Counted from the first letter of the stretch, positions 19,901 through 29,663 are shown. The stretch is DNA of 64,000 nt from Desulfobacterales bacterium (GCA_024226555.1 JAAELO010000848.1:62001-126000); one strand, 5' to 3'. The notes: generated by a model from the sequence alone, not told the origin. Made by a program: numbers and translations.

Positions 19901-22900
19901 ATCATGCAGGCTGTTACAATGGAAGACAAGCTTACACTGGATAACCTGTCCATTTTCTATCGTTATCGTTTATTATCAAAGGTATTGGGGATAAAGATTC
20001 CTGCTTTTATCGGTATGTTGCCGCTTTTTGGAAATATATTTGGGGATGCCCATGAATCATTACAGTTTATGGAGTATTGGGTAAAAATGGAAGAGGCTGG
20101 TTTTACCCATCAGCAACTGAATTACATCATCAGAGAGGTGGATGATGAAAAGACACCGTTTGCTCCTGCTCAAAATGATATCCTGCAGCTAAGTAAAACT
20201 TTATATGACGGTTTAAATGCAATAGATGAAGCGCATAAAGACTTGAAAGCCGATGATTCAATAACAGACCCTGAATTGCAAAAAGTAAATATTCGGGAAC
20301 AGACAACCAGTACATTGATACGTACAAAAAGCAGTCTGCTTTTTGAAACCGAACCTGTTGAAAAAATTCTTGGGTTGTTGGAAGGCACCAACGTATTTAT
20401 AACTAATGCACCAAAAGAACTGGACTTTACTTTGCCGGATATAAGTACTCTTAAACATAAACTAAAATACGATAAGACCTTGGGAACAATACAGATTACG
20501 GGTATTTTGACCGAATCTGAAATTATTAATTATATTGCAATAGATGCTACCGCCGAGTGGGCCAAGGCGCTTTTACGAATTCAAAAGCAACAGGACAAAC
20601 TGTTTAAAGAACTTTTGTCGGGAGTATTTGAAAACGAAAAAACGAAAACTGATGTTGAAAAAGTACAGCTTGAAGAAATAATCAAAGCAGGAGATATAAC
20701 AATTCCATTTGATAAAATTCCTGAAGGGGAAGAGGACACTAATACTGCCCCCCGGAAACGGGTAGCTTTTCTGGAAATTTTTATGCCATATCTGCGTCAG
20801 GAATTAACCCATCGATTCGTAATAGATACTCTTGCCAATTATATGGAGCTTGATATGGAGCTTGATACTAAAATCATCGATATTCTGGTTTCGGATGTGT
20901 TGGCGTCAGGGACGCCCGCTTCGCCGATTTATGCAATTTTTGAAGAAATCAAGGAAAGTAGTAAACCCTTCGAGAACAATTGGAACGGTTATCTGATACC
21001 AGCTGCAGGCACCGGATACACATTTATTATTAAAAACAGCGAAAACAATCCTGTTGTAAGTATAGACGGGATTGTTGTGGATTTTACAGCCCAGGAAGAC
21101 CCTACCAACGAATGGTGGAGCGGGACTACACCATTAGAATCAGGGAAATTATATAAACTGGCTACAACAGGGGTTGAGCTTAATAATATTTTCTGGAAAA
21201 CTCCTGCTTCAGCTATTACTTCTATCCCTTCATCCGCACTGATACCAGATTTTGCCTCCAGTAAGTGCAAACCTGCCTTAATAGCATTAAAGAAGGCTGC
21301 CTTGCTTATTACTCCCTTTGATTTCAGCGCGGATGAAATTCGCTATTTATACCTCCATCCAGCTGACTTCGACAATATAGATTTTAATGTGATGACCCTT
21401 AAGCACTGGCTGAGATTAGAGGCATATATCAGGTTGCGCGATTCTTTGCCTCAGACCAAATTGAACATACTGGAATTCTGGGCCTGGATAAATGATGAAG
21501 AATCAGATACAACTGAGCTTTGCGAAAAAATATCTGAACTCACCACCTGGAAAAAAGATCGTGTAGACAAGTTAATAGCAGAGAATCATCTCAATATTAG
21601 TGAATTAGAAGACTATCAGAATGAAAAAAATCTGCTGAAACTGCAGAAAGCCTTAGGGGTAGCGGACAAAATCGGCACTGACATTGATTTACTTTTTGAG
21701 TGGGCTGTCCCTGTCTCCAAATTCAATATATGCCGTAAGATAGCTGATAACATCAAACATGCAATTCGGGCCAGATACAACCAAACCGATTGGGAACAAG
21801 TCGTTAAACCCCTCCATGATCAATTACGTGACAATCAGAAAGAAGCGTTAATTGCCTTCTTATTGCAGCAAAAAGAGCTGATAGAATGGAACGTTATTGA
21901 TGCAGACGGATTATTTGAATATTTCCTGATAGACGTACAAATGCAGGCCTGCATGGAAACCTCACGTATAAAACAGGCTGTTTCATCGGTGCAGTTATTT
22001 GTACAACGATGCTTTCTTGGGTTGGAAGAGGGGATTGCACCTGACATTCTGGACAGAGGACGTTGGGACTGGATGCAGCGTTACCGGGTGTGGGAAGCCA
22101 ACCGCAAGGTATTCCTGTATCCTGAGAACTGGATCGAAAGCAATCTTCGTGATGATAAAAGTCCATTCTTCAAGGAGCTTGAAAGCGAACTATTACAAAA
22201 AGACATCAATAAGCAAAATGTTACCGATGCGCTGAAAAACTACCTCTACAAAGTGGATGAAGTTGCAAATATGGAGGTAGTAGGTCTGTACATAGAAGGT
22301 ACAAAAACTGATGTGCAATGGAATAAGGATGCAAAGTTGCATGTATTTTCACGCACTCGCAATGCACCTTTCTTCTTTTACTATCGTTATCTTTCGCTGG
22401 ATGAAATGAACTGGTATCCATGGGAAAAGATGCAGATAGATATCCCTAGTTATGATGTGGAAGACCCTGATACTCATGAAGTGAAAGATAGTGGATGTTT
22501 CCTTACACCGGTTGTCTGGAACAGGCGCTTGTTAATATTCTTTCCGCAGATAATGAAAAAGACAAAAACGAATCCTGATTCAAACATTATCAATACGGAA
22601 GAAGACGATAATGGTAATGTTACAGTTCCAAAACCAATCGAATACTATGAAATCAAAATGGCCTGGAGTGAATACAGAAACGGCAAATGGACCCAGAAGC
22701 AACTTAGTAAAGATGCTGTTTTCTCATCGCCGATAGGTAAAAAGAACTATATTCAATTTTTCAAGTTTGTTCCAATTCCGTACACGTATTCAGATAAAAT
22801 AGTAATTGATGTTGATGATTATTTAGACAGTGATGGTGGTTATAGAGGTGCATTTAAATTTGACGGGAACTGCTTAAAAACATGTACAATAGTAAATACT

Positions 22901-25900
22901 GAAAATATTCCGATTAATTATTTTAATCAGGAAACAGGTAAGATGTACTCATGGCAGATTGATTCTGTCAGTCTGACAAGGGAAAATACAGATATTTATT
23001 TCTCTGAAAACAACACAAAAGAAGAATTACAGGGGTTAGGTTCTTTTCAAACACGGTTTTATCATTCTAATTCTCAGAAACTACTGGGAATAATCAATCT
23101 CGGTCAGTTAGAGGTTTTTTTTAATGAAAATCTGTCCATGGCTGAAAACGACTTTGGGCCTATAGATCAGAATACTCCTGATATATATCACGAACTAAAA
23201 CGGCCTTACTCACTTTATAACTGGGAACTGTTTTTTCATACGCCCATGCTTTTAGCCGATACACTCAGTAAAGCCCAACAATTTGAAGAAGCCATGAAGT
23301 GGTTTCACTTTGTGTTCAACCCGGTTGCAGATGGGACTAATGATAAACGTTTTTGGCAATTTCTACCTTTCAAAAATATTGATAGTCGACGGATTTTGGA
23401 TAGTATCTTTAATAATCTTACACCCAATGAGGCGGATAAAACTATTAATGAATGGCGAAATAAACCCTTCATGCCCCATGTGGTAGCACGAAGCAGATCG
23501 GTAGCCTACATGAAATGGGTTGTGATGAAATATGTAGACAATCTTCTGGCCTGGGGAGATCATCTTTTCCGGCAGGATACAATCGAGACTATCAATCAGG
23601 CGACCCAGCTTTATGTTTTAGCGGGGCATATACTGGGGCCAAAGCCCATGATGATACCAAAGCGAGGTAATATTAAACCTCAGACATATCTTGGTTTACT
23701 TGATAAATGGGATGCTTTTGGAAATGCAATGGTTGAACTTGAACTTACGGCACCCTTTAGTAATCAAACAACTTTACCGATTGGAGTTGTAAATGATGAA
23801 CTCGCTTTTGCCAATATCTTTGGTTCAGCCTCATCTTTATATTTTTGTATCCCAAACAACCCTAAACTCATGGCTTATTGGGATACACTGGCCGACAGGT
23901 TATATAAGATACGACACTGTCAAAATATCAGGGGTGTCTTCCGAAAACTACCTCTGTTCGAACCACCTATTGATCCGGCCCTGCTGGTTAAAGCTGCTGC
24001 ACATGGGTTGAGTATAGCCTCAGTATTGAATGATCTCAATACGCCGATGCCTAATTACCGCTTTTACTATTTATTACAAAAAGCTGTTGAATTATGTAAT
24101 GAATTGAAATCATTAGGCAGTGCCATGCTTTCCGCCATTGAGAAAAAAGACAACGAAGCCATTGCGCTTATTCGTGCAAAACATGAAGGAGTAATGCAGA
24201 ACCTGGTGATGGAAATCAAGATTAAACAACTGGAAGAAGCACAAAGAAGTGTTGAAAGTCTGAAGCAAAATAGAATAGGCCCGGAAAAAAGGATGAAATA
24301 TTACCTGAAACTTAGCGGTCTTGATGAAAGTTCTGTGCCTTCTGATACAACAGAATTCACTGGACTGTCAAATGAGATTGTGACTGTGGATGGGGATAGC
24401 GGATTGAAACTGATTCCTTTTGAAAGAGAGGATATGAATAAGGCTGCTGATGCCCAAAGCAAACAATTAGATGCAGCACTTCCGGAAAAACTGGCAAGTA
24501 TTATGCACATATTACCTTCCTTCAGTGCAAAATTTCAACCGCTTGGAGTCGGCGGTTCAATCAGTTTTGGCGGTTCTAATCTTGGTTCTTCGTTTCAAGC
24601 CTGGGCCAAATTTTTACAACTTGATGCGAGTGAATTAAATTATGCTTCCTCAAGCGCCGGAAAAAAAGGTGGCTTTACCCGCGCTCTTCAGGAACGGATT
24701 TTTCAGGCCAACGCCGCCGGATATGAGCTAAAACAGATAGATAAGCAAATTGTTGCTCAGGAAATACGCGTTAATATTGCCAATCAGGAAATAACAAACC
24801 AGCAAACGGCAATAGATAATTCAAATGAAGTGGAAGAATTTATAAAAAACAAATATTCCAACGAGGAGTTATATTCCTGGATGAGGGGAAGCTTAAAAAC
24901 TCTGTACCACCAGGTATATAATCTGGCTTATGATCTTGCCAAAAAAGCAGAGAAAACTTATTGTTTCGAAAGGGGAATAAGCAGTACAAATTTCATTCAG
25001 CCCGGATATTTTGATGTTGGCAGAGATGGACTGTTGGCAGGCGAACAACTCTATGTGGGACTTAAACAACTTGAAGCTGCACATCAAAATGAACAGGGAC
25101 ATGACTATGAGATAACCAAACATCTATCTTTATATCAAATTAATCCACTATCAATAATAAAACTTCGGAAAACCGGCAAATGTGAATTTGTGTTACCGGA
25201 AGTTTTATTTGATATGGATTATCCCGGACATTACAAACGCCGAATCAAATCGGTTTCTTTTTCAATTCCATGTATCTCCGGCCCTTACACAGGGATTAAT
25301 GCCACACTCAGTCTTTTGGAAAATAAATTTCGAAACACAGCTACAGGTGGTAAAAATTATGAAGAAAATATTGAAGAAACAGATGAACGATTCAGTTCAT
25401 ATATTATTCCGATCAAAGCGATCGCAGCCAGCTCTGCTCAGAATGATAGCGGGATGTTTGAGCTCAACTTTAAAGACGAGCGTTATTTGCCATTTGAGGG
25501 AGCAGGGGTTATAAGCAGGTGGCGTTTGGAATTACCAACATTCAGACAATTTGATTACAACAGTATTTCCGATGTCATTCTGCATTTTAAATACACGGCA
25601 TGTGAAGGTGGAGAACGGCTTAAATTTGCTGCAACCAAGTCAGTATCGAATCAACTTGAATGCATTGAACAGGAACTTAATGAAAAAGGTTTACATATAG
25701 CTTTGAATATGAAGCATGACTTTCCAAATGAGTGGCATTTGCTCAAAAAGGATGGATCAGTTGATTTAAAAATTGACAAATCAAGGTTACCTTATCTGGC
25801 TCAAACTATTGATGCAGAAATTGAAAACGTAATGTTTTTGGCAAAAGTTAACAATAAGGCAGCTTTTTCTATCACTATCGATACGAGGACAGTGAATTTC

Positions 25901-26032
25901 TCTAAGATAAATGATGAATGGAATTTTTTTCGGGGCAGCGACTCTGATATTAACCTTAATGAATCATTTATCTTGTCAGTTGTTCCCGAACAAGTTGAAG
26001 AGCTAATAATAATAGTAAAGTATACTTTTTAA
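16946..26032 (+). CDS. Tc toxin TcA subunit (pore/translocation component)
   Basis: At about 3,028 residues this is a full-length TcA, which binds host cells and forms the pentameric translocation channel onto which TcB-TcC docks. A VRP1-type region carries CECGECNSVYGAASYYVELL (about residue 335) and RRPDLGCLELTCKNT (about 391). A PA14-like insertion (GTGYTFIIKNSENNPVVSID) lies near 1350. The neuraminidase-like 'ABC toxin N' domain begins with FLYPENWIESNLRDDKSPFF (about 1720). The conserved FMPHVVARSRSVAYMKW is at about 2175 and the C-terminal TcB-binding domain has FDMDYPGHYKRRIKS at about 2754. There is no signal peptide, normal for the family. I chose ATG 16946 because GAAGGA precedes it; ATG 16931 has no site. 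It starts 30 bases after TcB-TcC, so the two form one operon. Confidence 0.93.
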   Translation: MKKQPENNIISRKIKIYKFDLKSNKQKKTFEDIYKKNEGNWSAIKSELNEEDGFTPAIKKNLEFTHHLADWSSNNENLVLVFQKDDQINSLRDIAAKYSKTTFIQKVKDIAITESEEEKTAFAVNLHRGLFHLESTVMLVNIIKDPQVSILNDTIGANVAKILEKDSDFNIKITSVYEIIKNEEVFKEIPSENHEEVKKQLKTLQRITAISPDTDALPVLFNANVHSATQISAMPKTQFMSFMSKSGLDENTLEQIHSNAQQVQVRNEQFMVSVRDAGRPTGIDMIDKSLSVRSGSQTKMMKSNTASCDLAEYAEESIFSNNLSWDLLFGDADFCECGECNSVYGAASYYVELLQYLRNNNLELAADGPIKIKTDPKDFSGTPLEKLFNRRPDLGCLELTCKNTKTILPYIDLVNEVMENYVAFKHLKPFNIEDETSGELLSEPQHTEYQAYCILKNEVYPFTLPYHQPIDAARIYLDYLDTSRHELIDTFRKNNACYDTEITLLKNEELDRAADAEFLGLTKEEYIILTKECFVSKALMDKQTNKIHTDTEYQQIIGVKPVCQYYGYDDEDVMLGEDGLTLIRKEFLRRTGIDYFDLVDLLETNTINPFLPKGRAKSIMESLHFSYRFLQNYAREHGLDKMARDLVTGEKLADLVPWLIELIEWLTNKNVLTCPKSSKDDIEISDKDIIHWVKCHFEKLGKIIVIESGKGCVDGKIVFYELEGSNTALFVEDCKIIISGYSDKLVEIGTIDKKTGKVTLTTTDVLELESFRDKPFIGDRGEKGIFLVIDNEVYLSLFEQKDSCNLDTALLQHLDGTPLDASEYDRIHRFIRLWQKLGWTIDEIDQAIVGLSPVNNLKDQPYDSLCEDHAGDECGTLECDECEEETPPPVFDITPDLIHQLVAITKLLDITGLELVKLLSFWSNITTSGEKSLYHRLFLTHNVLGIDEIFKADSKGNYLTSDAKLLDHIPVIMAALNISTDDICGIMQAVTMEDKLTLDNLSIFYRYRLLSKVLGIKIPAFIGMLPLFGNIFGDAHESLQFMEYWVKMEEAGFTHQQLNYIIREVDDEKTPFAPAQNDILQLSKTLYDGLNAIDEAHKDLKADDSITDPELQKVNIREQTTSTLIRTKSSLLFETEPVEKILGLLEGTNVFITNAPKELDFTLPDISTLKHKLKYDKTLGTIQITGILTESEIINYIAIDATAEWAKALLRIQKQQDKLFKELLSGVFENEKTKTDVEKVQLEEIIKAGDITIPFDKIPEGEEDTNTAPRKRVAFLEIFMPYLRQELTHRFVIDTLANYMELDMELDTKIIDILVSDVLASGTPASPIYAIFEEIKESSKPFENNWNGYLIPAAGTGYTFIIKNSENNPVVSIDGIVVDFTAQEDPTNEWWSGTTPLESGKLYKLATTGVELNNIFWKTPASAITSIPSSALIPDFASSKCKPALIALKKAALLITPFDFSADEIRYLYLHPADFDNIDFNVMTLKHWLRLEAYIRLRDSLPQTKLNILEFWAWINDEESDTTELCEKISELTTWKKDRVDKLIAENHLNISELEDYQNEKNLLKLQKALGVADKIGTDIDLLFEWAVPVSKFNICRKIADNIKHAIRARYNQTDWEQVVKPLHDQLRDNQKEALIAFLLQQKELIEWNVIDADGLFEYFLIDVQMQACMETSRIKQAVSSVQLFVQRCFLGLEEGIAPDILDRGRWDWMQRYRVWEANRKVFLYPENWIESNLRDDKSPFFKELESELLQKDINKQNVTDALKNYLYKVDEVANMEVVGLYIEGTKTDVQWNKDAKLHVFSRTRNAPFFFYYRYLSLDEMNWYPWEKMQIDIPSYDVEDPDTHEVKDSGCFLTPVVWNRRLLIFFPQIMKKTKTNPDSNIINTEEDDNGNVTVPKPIEYYEIKMAWSEYRNGKWTQKQLSKDAVFSSPIGKKNYIQFFKFVPIPYTYSDKIVIDVDDYLDSDGGYRGAFKFDGNCLKTCTIVNTENIPINYFNQETGKMYSWQIDSVSLTRENTDIYFSENNTKEELQGLGSFQTRFYHSNSQKLLGIINLGQLEVFFNENLSMAENDFGPIDQNTPDIYHELKRPYSLYNWELFFHTPMLLADTLSKAQQFEEAMKWFHFVFNPVADGTNDKRFWQFLPFKNIDSRRILDSIFNNLTPNEADKTINEWRNKPFMPHVVARSRSVAYMKWVVMKYVDNLLAWGDHLFRQDTIETINQATQLYVLAGHILGPKPMMIPKRGNIKPQTYLGLLDKWDAFGNAMVELELTAPFSNQTTLPIGVVNDELAFANIFGSASSLYFCIPNNPKLMAYWDTLADRLYKIRHCQNIRGVFRKLPLFEPPIDPALLVKAAAHGLSIASVLNDLNTPMPNYRFYYLLQKAVELCNELKSLGSAMLSAIEKKDNEAIALIRAKHEGVMQNLVMEIKIKQLEEAQRSVESLKQNRIGPEKRMKYYLKLSGLDESSVPSDTTEFTGLSNEIVTVDGDSGLKLIPFEREDMNKAADAQSKQLDAALPEKLASIMHILPSFSAKFQPLGVGGSISFGGSNLGSSFQAWAKFLQLDASELNYASSSAGKKGGFTRALQERIFQANAAGYELKQIDKQIVAQEIRVNIANQEITNQQTAIDNSNEVEEFIKNKYSNEELYSWMRGSLKTLYHQVYNLAYDLAKKAEKTYCFERGISSTNFIQPGYFDVGRDGLLAGEQLYVGLKQLEAAHQNEQGHDYEITKHLSLYQINPLSIIKLRKTGKCEFVLPEVLFDMDYPGHYKRRIKSVSFSIPCISGPYTGINATLSLLENKFRNTATGGKNYEENIEETDERFSSYIIPIKAIAASSAQNDSGMFELNFKDERYLPFEGAGVISRWRLELPTFRQFDYNSISDVILHFKYTACEGGERLKFAATKSVSNQLECIEQELNEKGLHIALNMKHDFPNEWHLLKKDGSVDLKIDKSRLPYLAQTIDAEIENVMFLAKVNNKAAFSITIDTRTVNFSKINDEWNFFRGSDSDINLNESFILSVVPEQVEELIIIVKYTF

Positions 26033-26050
26033 AGTAATAATAAAAATATA

Positions 26051-26140
26051 GGTTATCTCTAATAACCGCCTATAAAACAAAAGGCTTTAGTTTTATTTTA
26101 ACATCAGTTTTAATTTTGCTAAAAATTCTGATTATTGCAA
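26051..26140 (-). repeat. decayed MITE-like repeat downstream of the TcA gene
   Basis: The left end GGTTATCTCTAATAACC and the internal GGCTTTAGTTTTATTTTA match the family, and AAAAATTCTGATTATTGCAA resembles the altered other end. It lies 18 bases after the TcA stop. Together with the copy at 9041 it means that the Tc operon has a family member on each side. Confidence 0.55.
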
Positions 26141-26142
26141 AT

Positions 26143-26170
26143 AAGGGGCAATCCTTTATGGGTTGCCCGA
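26143..26170 (-). terminator. possible terminator of the TRAP operon
   Basis: GGGCAA at 26146-26151 can pair with TTGCCC at 26163-26168, with CC/GG extending the stem. On the minus strand, the TRAP direction, it is followed by the moderately T-rich CTTATTTG. It lies just beyond the dctM stop. Confidence 0.4.
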
Positions 26171-26178
26171 TAAGATTA

Positions 26179-27495
26179 TTATTCAAACATAAGCTCTGGC
26201 AAAAACAGTATTATCTCAGGAAAAATAAAAAGTAAAACAAGACCAGCTATGATTGCAAAAAGAAATGGTATGATCCCTTTGAATATTGACTCAAGAGAGA
26301 TATCTCCAACAACCTCTTTGGAGACTCCGTAAACCACATATACATTGATACCAACTGGAGGAGTTATAACTCCCATTTCAGTAATAAGCACAATTATTAT
26401 TCCAAACCAGACAGGGTCATATCCAAGCTTCTGAACAATTGGGAAGAAAACCGGGATTGTAAGCATTATCATAGCTAAGGAATCCATAAAGCATCCACCA
26501 ATAAAAAAAATGAGAACTATCATAGACATGATAGCATATGGTGGAAGGTTGAAGCTACTGATCCAGATAGCAATATCAAATGGTATTCTTGTCACTGCAA
26601 GAAACTTCCCAAATACAACAGCTCCGGCAATAAGAAAAAGAACCATGCAGGATGTTGTTAGTGTTTCATGAAGAGATTTTACAAAACCATCAAAAGTTAA
26701 TTGTTTTCTCACTAAAGCAATAAAAAGAACTCCAAAAACACCAACTGAAGCAGCTTCTGTTGGTGTAAAAAGGCCGACAAAAAGTCCACCCACAACAAGG
26801 ACAAATACTGCAAGTGTATCTATTAGTCCTGTGAGAGATATTAATTTCTCTTTGAGTGTGAATGATTCACCCTTTGGTCCAAGTTCCGGTGAAAAGTGGC
26901 ATTTTACTGCAATTGCGATAATAAAAAGAAATGTTAACAGAAGTGCAGGAAGTATACCTGAAACAAAAAGTTTACTGATCGATTGCTCTGTAAGAATTCC
27001 ATATACAATCAGAACAACACTTGGTGGCATTATCATTCCCAGGCCACCACCAGATGCAACAGAACCTGCTGATAGCTCATCGGAATATTTATATCTTCGC
27101 ATTTCGGGCATACCAACGGTTGCCATTGTCGCTGCTGTTGCAGGACTTGACCCGCAAACGGCTCCAAAAGCGGTGCAGGAGGCGACCGTTGCCATGGAGA
27201 GACCTCCGTTGATATTCCCGAAAAAATGATATGCAGTATTATATAATTTTTTACTTATTCCACTGTTAAAGGCAATTTGACCCATCAGTATGAAAAGAGG
27301 TATTGTCGTTAATCCATAATTTGAAAACTCACCATACATAACTTTAGCGAGAAGACTCATGCCTCCGTCTATAGACTTTAAATAGCTGAATCCGAGAAAA
27401 CCCACCAAACCCATTGCATAAGCCACAGGCATCCTGGTCATAAAGATCAACAACATCACTAAAATACCTATAATTCCAACTTCAGCCTGGCTCAT
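26179..27495 (-). CDS. dctM: TRAP transporter large permease DctM
   Basis: This 438-residue protein has about 12 hydrophobic segments and the DctM hallmarks: FLGFSYLKS near the first helices, 'TAFGAVCGSSPATAATMATVG' (split here as TAFGAVCGSS and PATAATMATVG), GGGLGMIMPPSVVLIVYG and GIIIVLITEMGVITPPVG. It is the inner-membrane Na+-driven translocation subunit of a tripartite ATP-independent periplasmic transporter. It overlaps the dctQ stop region by one base and is the last gene of tetR-dctP-dctQ-dctM. Substrate unknown, presumably an organic acid. Confidence 0.93.
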   Translation of the reverse strand: MSQAEVGIIGILVMLLIFMTRMPVAYAMGLVGFLGFSYLKSIDGGMSLLAKVMYGEFSNYGLTTIPLFILMGQIAFNSGISKKLYNTAYHFFGNINGGLSMATVASCTAFGAVCGSSPATAATMATVGMPEMRRYKYSDELSAGSVASGGGLGMIMPPSVVLIVYGILTEQSISKLFVSGILPALLLTFLFIIAIAVKCHFSPELGPKGESFTLKEKLISLTGLIDTLAVFVLVVGGLFVGLFTPTEAASVGVFGVLFIALVRKQLTFDGFVKSLHETLTTSCMVLFLIAGAVVFGKFLAVTRIPFDIAIWISSFNLPPYAIMSMIVLIFFIGGCFMDSLAMIMLTIPVFFPIVQKLGYDPVWFGIIIVLITEMGVITPPVGINVYVVYGVSKEVVGDISLESIFKGIIPFLFAIIAGLVLLFIFPEIILFLPELMFE

Positions 27496-27974
27496 TACTT
27501 TTCACCTTTAACAAAAACAAATAAATCTTTAACAACAAACATTACAAAAATCATAAAGCAGAAAGATAGCGCATAGATTATGTAATATTCAGGAAACTCC
27601 AGATTAAGTGAAACCGTTCCGGCTTTTTTCTCTTTACCTGCATATAGAAAGACTCTCCATGCAACAAGTGTAAAAAAGAGAACTGTAACTATATCCGTTA
27701 TAAAGTAAATAATCCTTTTTGTTCTTTCTGAAAAAAGACGAACAAGAATTTCAACTCCTATATGGCTCTTCTGTGTATGAGCAAATGGAAGAGTAAACGC
27801 AACAACCAGAGTTGCCAAAAACATTACAATCTCCTCTGATCCGAAGATTGGTTTTCCAAAATATCGTAAAACAATATCACATAATGTTACAGAAGCCATG
27901 CCTACTAGGCATATGGCTCCTGCTGTTTTTGTCCATTTCTCTAAAAAATCAAGAATGCTATCAAATCTTTCCAT
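27495..27974 (-). CDS. dctQ: TRAP transporter small permease DctQ
   Basis: The 159-residue protein has four transmembrane helices, and the family signature is visible in LCDIVLRYFGKPIFGSEEIV and in FAHTQKSHIGVEILV. It is the small membrane subunit that partners DctM. Its ATG lies 16 bases after the dctP stop with AGGTTAGTTA in between as a weak binding site, and it abuts dctM, so all are translated from one message. Confidence 0.92.
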   Translation of the reverse strand: MERFDSILDFLEKWTKTAGAICLVGMASVTLCDIVLRYFGKPIFGSEEIVMFLATLVVAFTLPFAHTQKSHIGVEILVRLFSERTKRIIYFITDIVTVLFFTLVAWRVFLYAGKEKKAGTVSLNLEFPEYYIIYALSFCFMIFVMFVVKDLFVFVKGEK

Positions 27975-27990
27975 TAACTAACCTTTAAAT

Positions 27991-29010
27991 CTACTGAAGT
28001 TTTTCCAAAGTCTTTGTTGTGTATGCTAAAACCTTATCACCAGCTATATTCTTCTTCTTCATGTTGTCCATATAAACCTGAAGAATAGGCTCAACAGCTT
28101 TTTTCCATTTTTTTGATTCACTTGCATCAAGTTCAATAATTTTGTTTCCTTTACTAAGGAAGAACTCTTTTCCAAGTTTATCACTTTCATCCCAGGCTTT
28201 ACCGTGCTTAACTATCCACTCTTCATTAATATTTTCTATAATTTTTTGATTTTTTGGAGAAATTTTGTTCCATTTATCTTTGTTCATAGTAACAAAAAAT
28301 GTAGTAGTGTAGGCTATGTCATGGGAAACAGTACAATATTTAACAACTTCACCCATTTTCCACCCCTTGTTTGTTTCCAAAGGATAAACACCACCCTGAA
28401 CAATACCTTTTTGTATGCTCTGATATGAATCAGGCATTGGCATACCAACCGGAGTTCCACCAAGAGCTTTAACGACTTTAGCACTATTTCCCGTAGCTCT
28501 TAATTTCATACCTTGTAGATCAGCCATGTTTTTTACAGGTTTGTCTTTTGTATGGATAAGTCCTGGTCCATGAGCATGGAAAAACATAATATGTGTATCA
28601 TCAAATTCCTTTGGAGCGAACTCCTTATAAACCATATTTGCGACCTTAGTTGCAGTTTGACCTGATTTATACCCTAATGGAAGATCAACTGCAGCAAGAA
28701 CAGGGAATCTTCCCCTTGAATAAGCTAATACTGACATACCAACGTCTGAGATGCCATCAACAACACCATCATAACAATTTTTAGCTTTTGTTAAAGTCCC
28801 ACCTGGAAAATATTCTACAGCTACCTCACCGCCTGTTCTTTTTTCAACCTCTTTACACCAGGATTCAGCAAGTTTTGATTGAATATGGCTTGGTGGAAAA
28901 AAATTACTGTATGTAAGTTTGATATTTTTGCTGGGTTGTTCCTGTGAGCAGGATGATACCAACACTAAAAGAAATGAAAGAAGTGTTGCATATATCAGTT
29001 TTCGTTTCAT
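27991..29010 (-). CDS. dctP: TRAP substrate-binding protein DctP (lipoprotein)
   Basis: A 339-residue periplasmic binding protein. The signal sequence ends in LVSSCSQE, a lipobox, so it is anchored as a lipoprotein instead of being free in the periplasm. The DctP-family core motif is present as LRATGNSAKVVKALGGTPVG (the Arg binds a carboxylate in the family) followed by MPDSYQSIQKGIVQGG. A strong AGGAAGGGAG precedes the start. It delivers an organic acid, not identifiable from sequence alone, to DctQM. It is second in the operon, 23 bases after tetR. Confidence 0.93.
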   Translation of the reverse strand: MKRKLIYATLLSFLLVLVSSCSQEQPSKNIKLTYSNFFPPSHIQSKLAESWCKEVEKRTGGEVAVEYFPGGTLTKAKNCYDGVVDGISDVGMSVLAYSRGRFPVLAAVDLPLGYKSGQTATKVANMVYKEFAPKEFDDTHIMFFHAHGPGLIHTKDKPVKNMADLQGMKLRATGNSAKVVKALGGTPVGMPMPDSYQSIQKGIVQGGVYPLETNKGWKMGEVVKYCTVSHDIAYTTTFFVTMNKDKWNKISPKNQKIIENINEEWIVKHGKAWDESDKLGKEFFLSKGNKIIELDASESKKWKKAVEPILQVYMDNMKKKNIAGDKVLAYTTKTLEKLQ

Positions 29011-29033
29011 TTTGAACTCCCTTCCTAAATTAA

Positions 29034-29642
29034 TTAAATTATATTAGCTTCAGAAGTGTTCTTTCCTAAAGCAATAGCCATGGTAATGGCAGCTTTCCTA
29101 AAATCTTCCTTCTCTAAAACATTGGTTCCAAGTATGTTGTGTATAAGGAACCCTTCAAAAAGAGCAGTATTTAATGCTCCTAACTTTTCAGGTGGGAAGT
29201 CTGTATCGACAAAATCAGTAACTATTTCAGCAAATACTTCATTCGATAATCTGTAGATGCTTTTGTTAAGCTTTGTCTTTATTTTTTCATCGTATGAAGC
29301 GTGTATGGTAAACTCTAAGAAAATTTTTGACCAGTTTCTATCATCAATAATTGTTTCAAGGAAATCATGTATGCCATTTAGTACTTCTTCAAGGCTTGTT
29401 GCATTTGAAAGGGATTCATCCCTTTTGAATCTGTATTTTTTTAGTCTATCTTCCATGATTGAAAGAAATATCTCATCTTTACTATTCCAGTACCTGTAAA
29501 AATTACCCTTAGCATACCCGGCTTTTTTTGTTATTTCATTGATAGTTGTGGCTACATATCCTTTCTCTCCAAAGAGTCCCTCAGCAGATAGCAAAAGTTC
29601 ATTTTCTGTTTGCTTTGATTTCTCTTTTTGTTTCCTTGCCAT
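29034..29642 (-). CDS. TetR-family regulator of the TRAP operon
   Basis: The 202-residue protein has a TetR helix-turn-helix at about residues 15-60 (GLFGEKGYVATTINEITKKA and KGNFYRYWNSKDEIF, where Tyr-Arg-Tyr-Trp replaces the usual Tyr-x-x-F) and an all-helical ligand domain. It is the first gene of the operon with dctPQM, so it very probably controls its own synthesis and that of the transporter. A clear inverted repeat lies 32-46 bases upstream of its start (see 29664). The ligand may be the transported acid or its CoA ester; this is inference. Confidence 0.9.
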   Translation of the reverse strand: MARKQKEKSKQTENELLLSAEGLFGEKGYVATTINEITKKAGYAKGNFYRYWNSKDEIFLSIMEDRLKKYRFKRDESLSNATSLEEVLNGIHDFLETIIDDRNWSKIFLEFTIHASYDEKIKTKLNKSIYRLSNEVFAEIVTDFVDTDFPPEKLGALNTALFEGFLIHNILGTNVLEKEDFRKAAITMAIALGKNTSEANII

Positions 29643-29663
29643 TGGGTTAAAAACCTTAAATTT

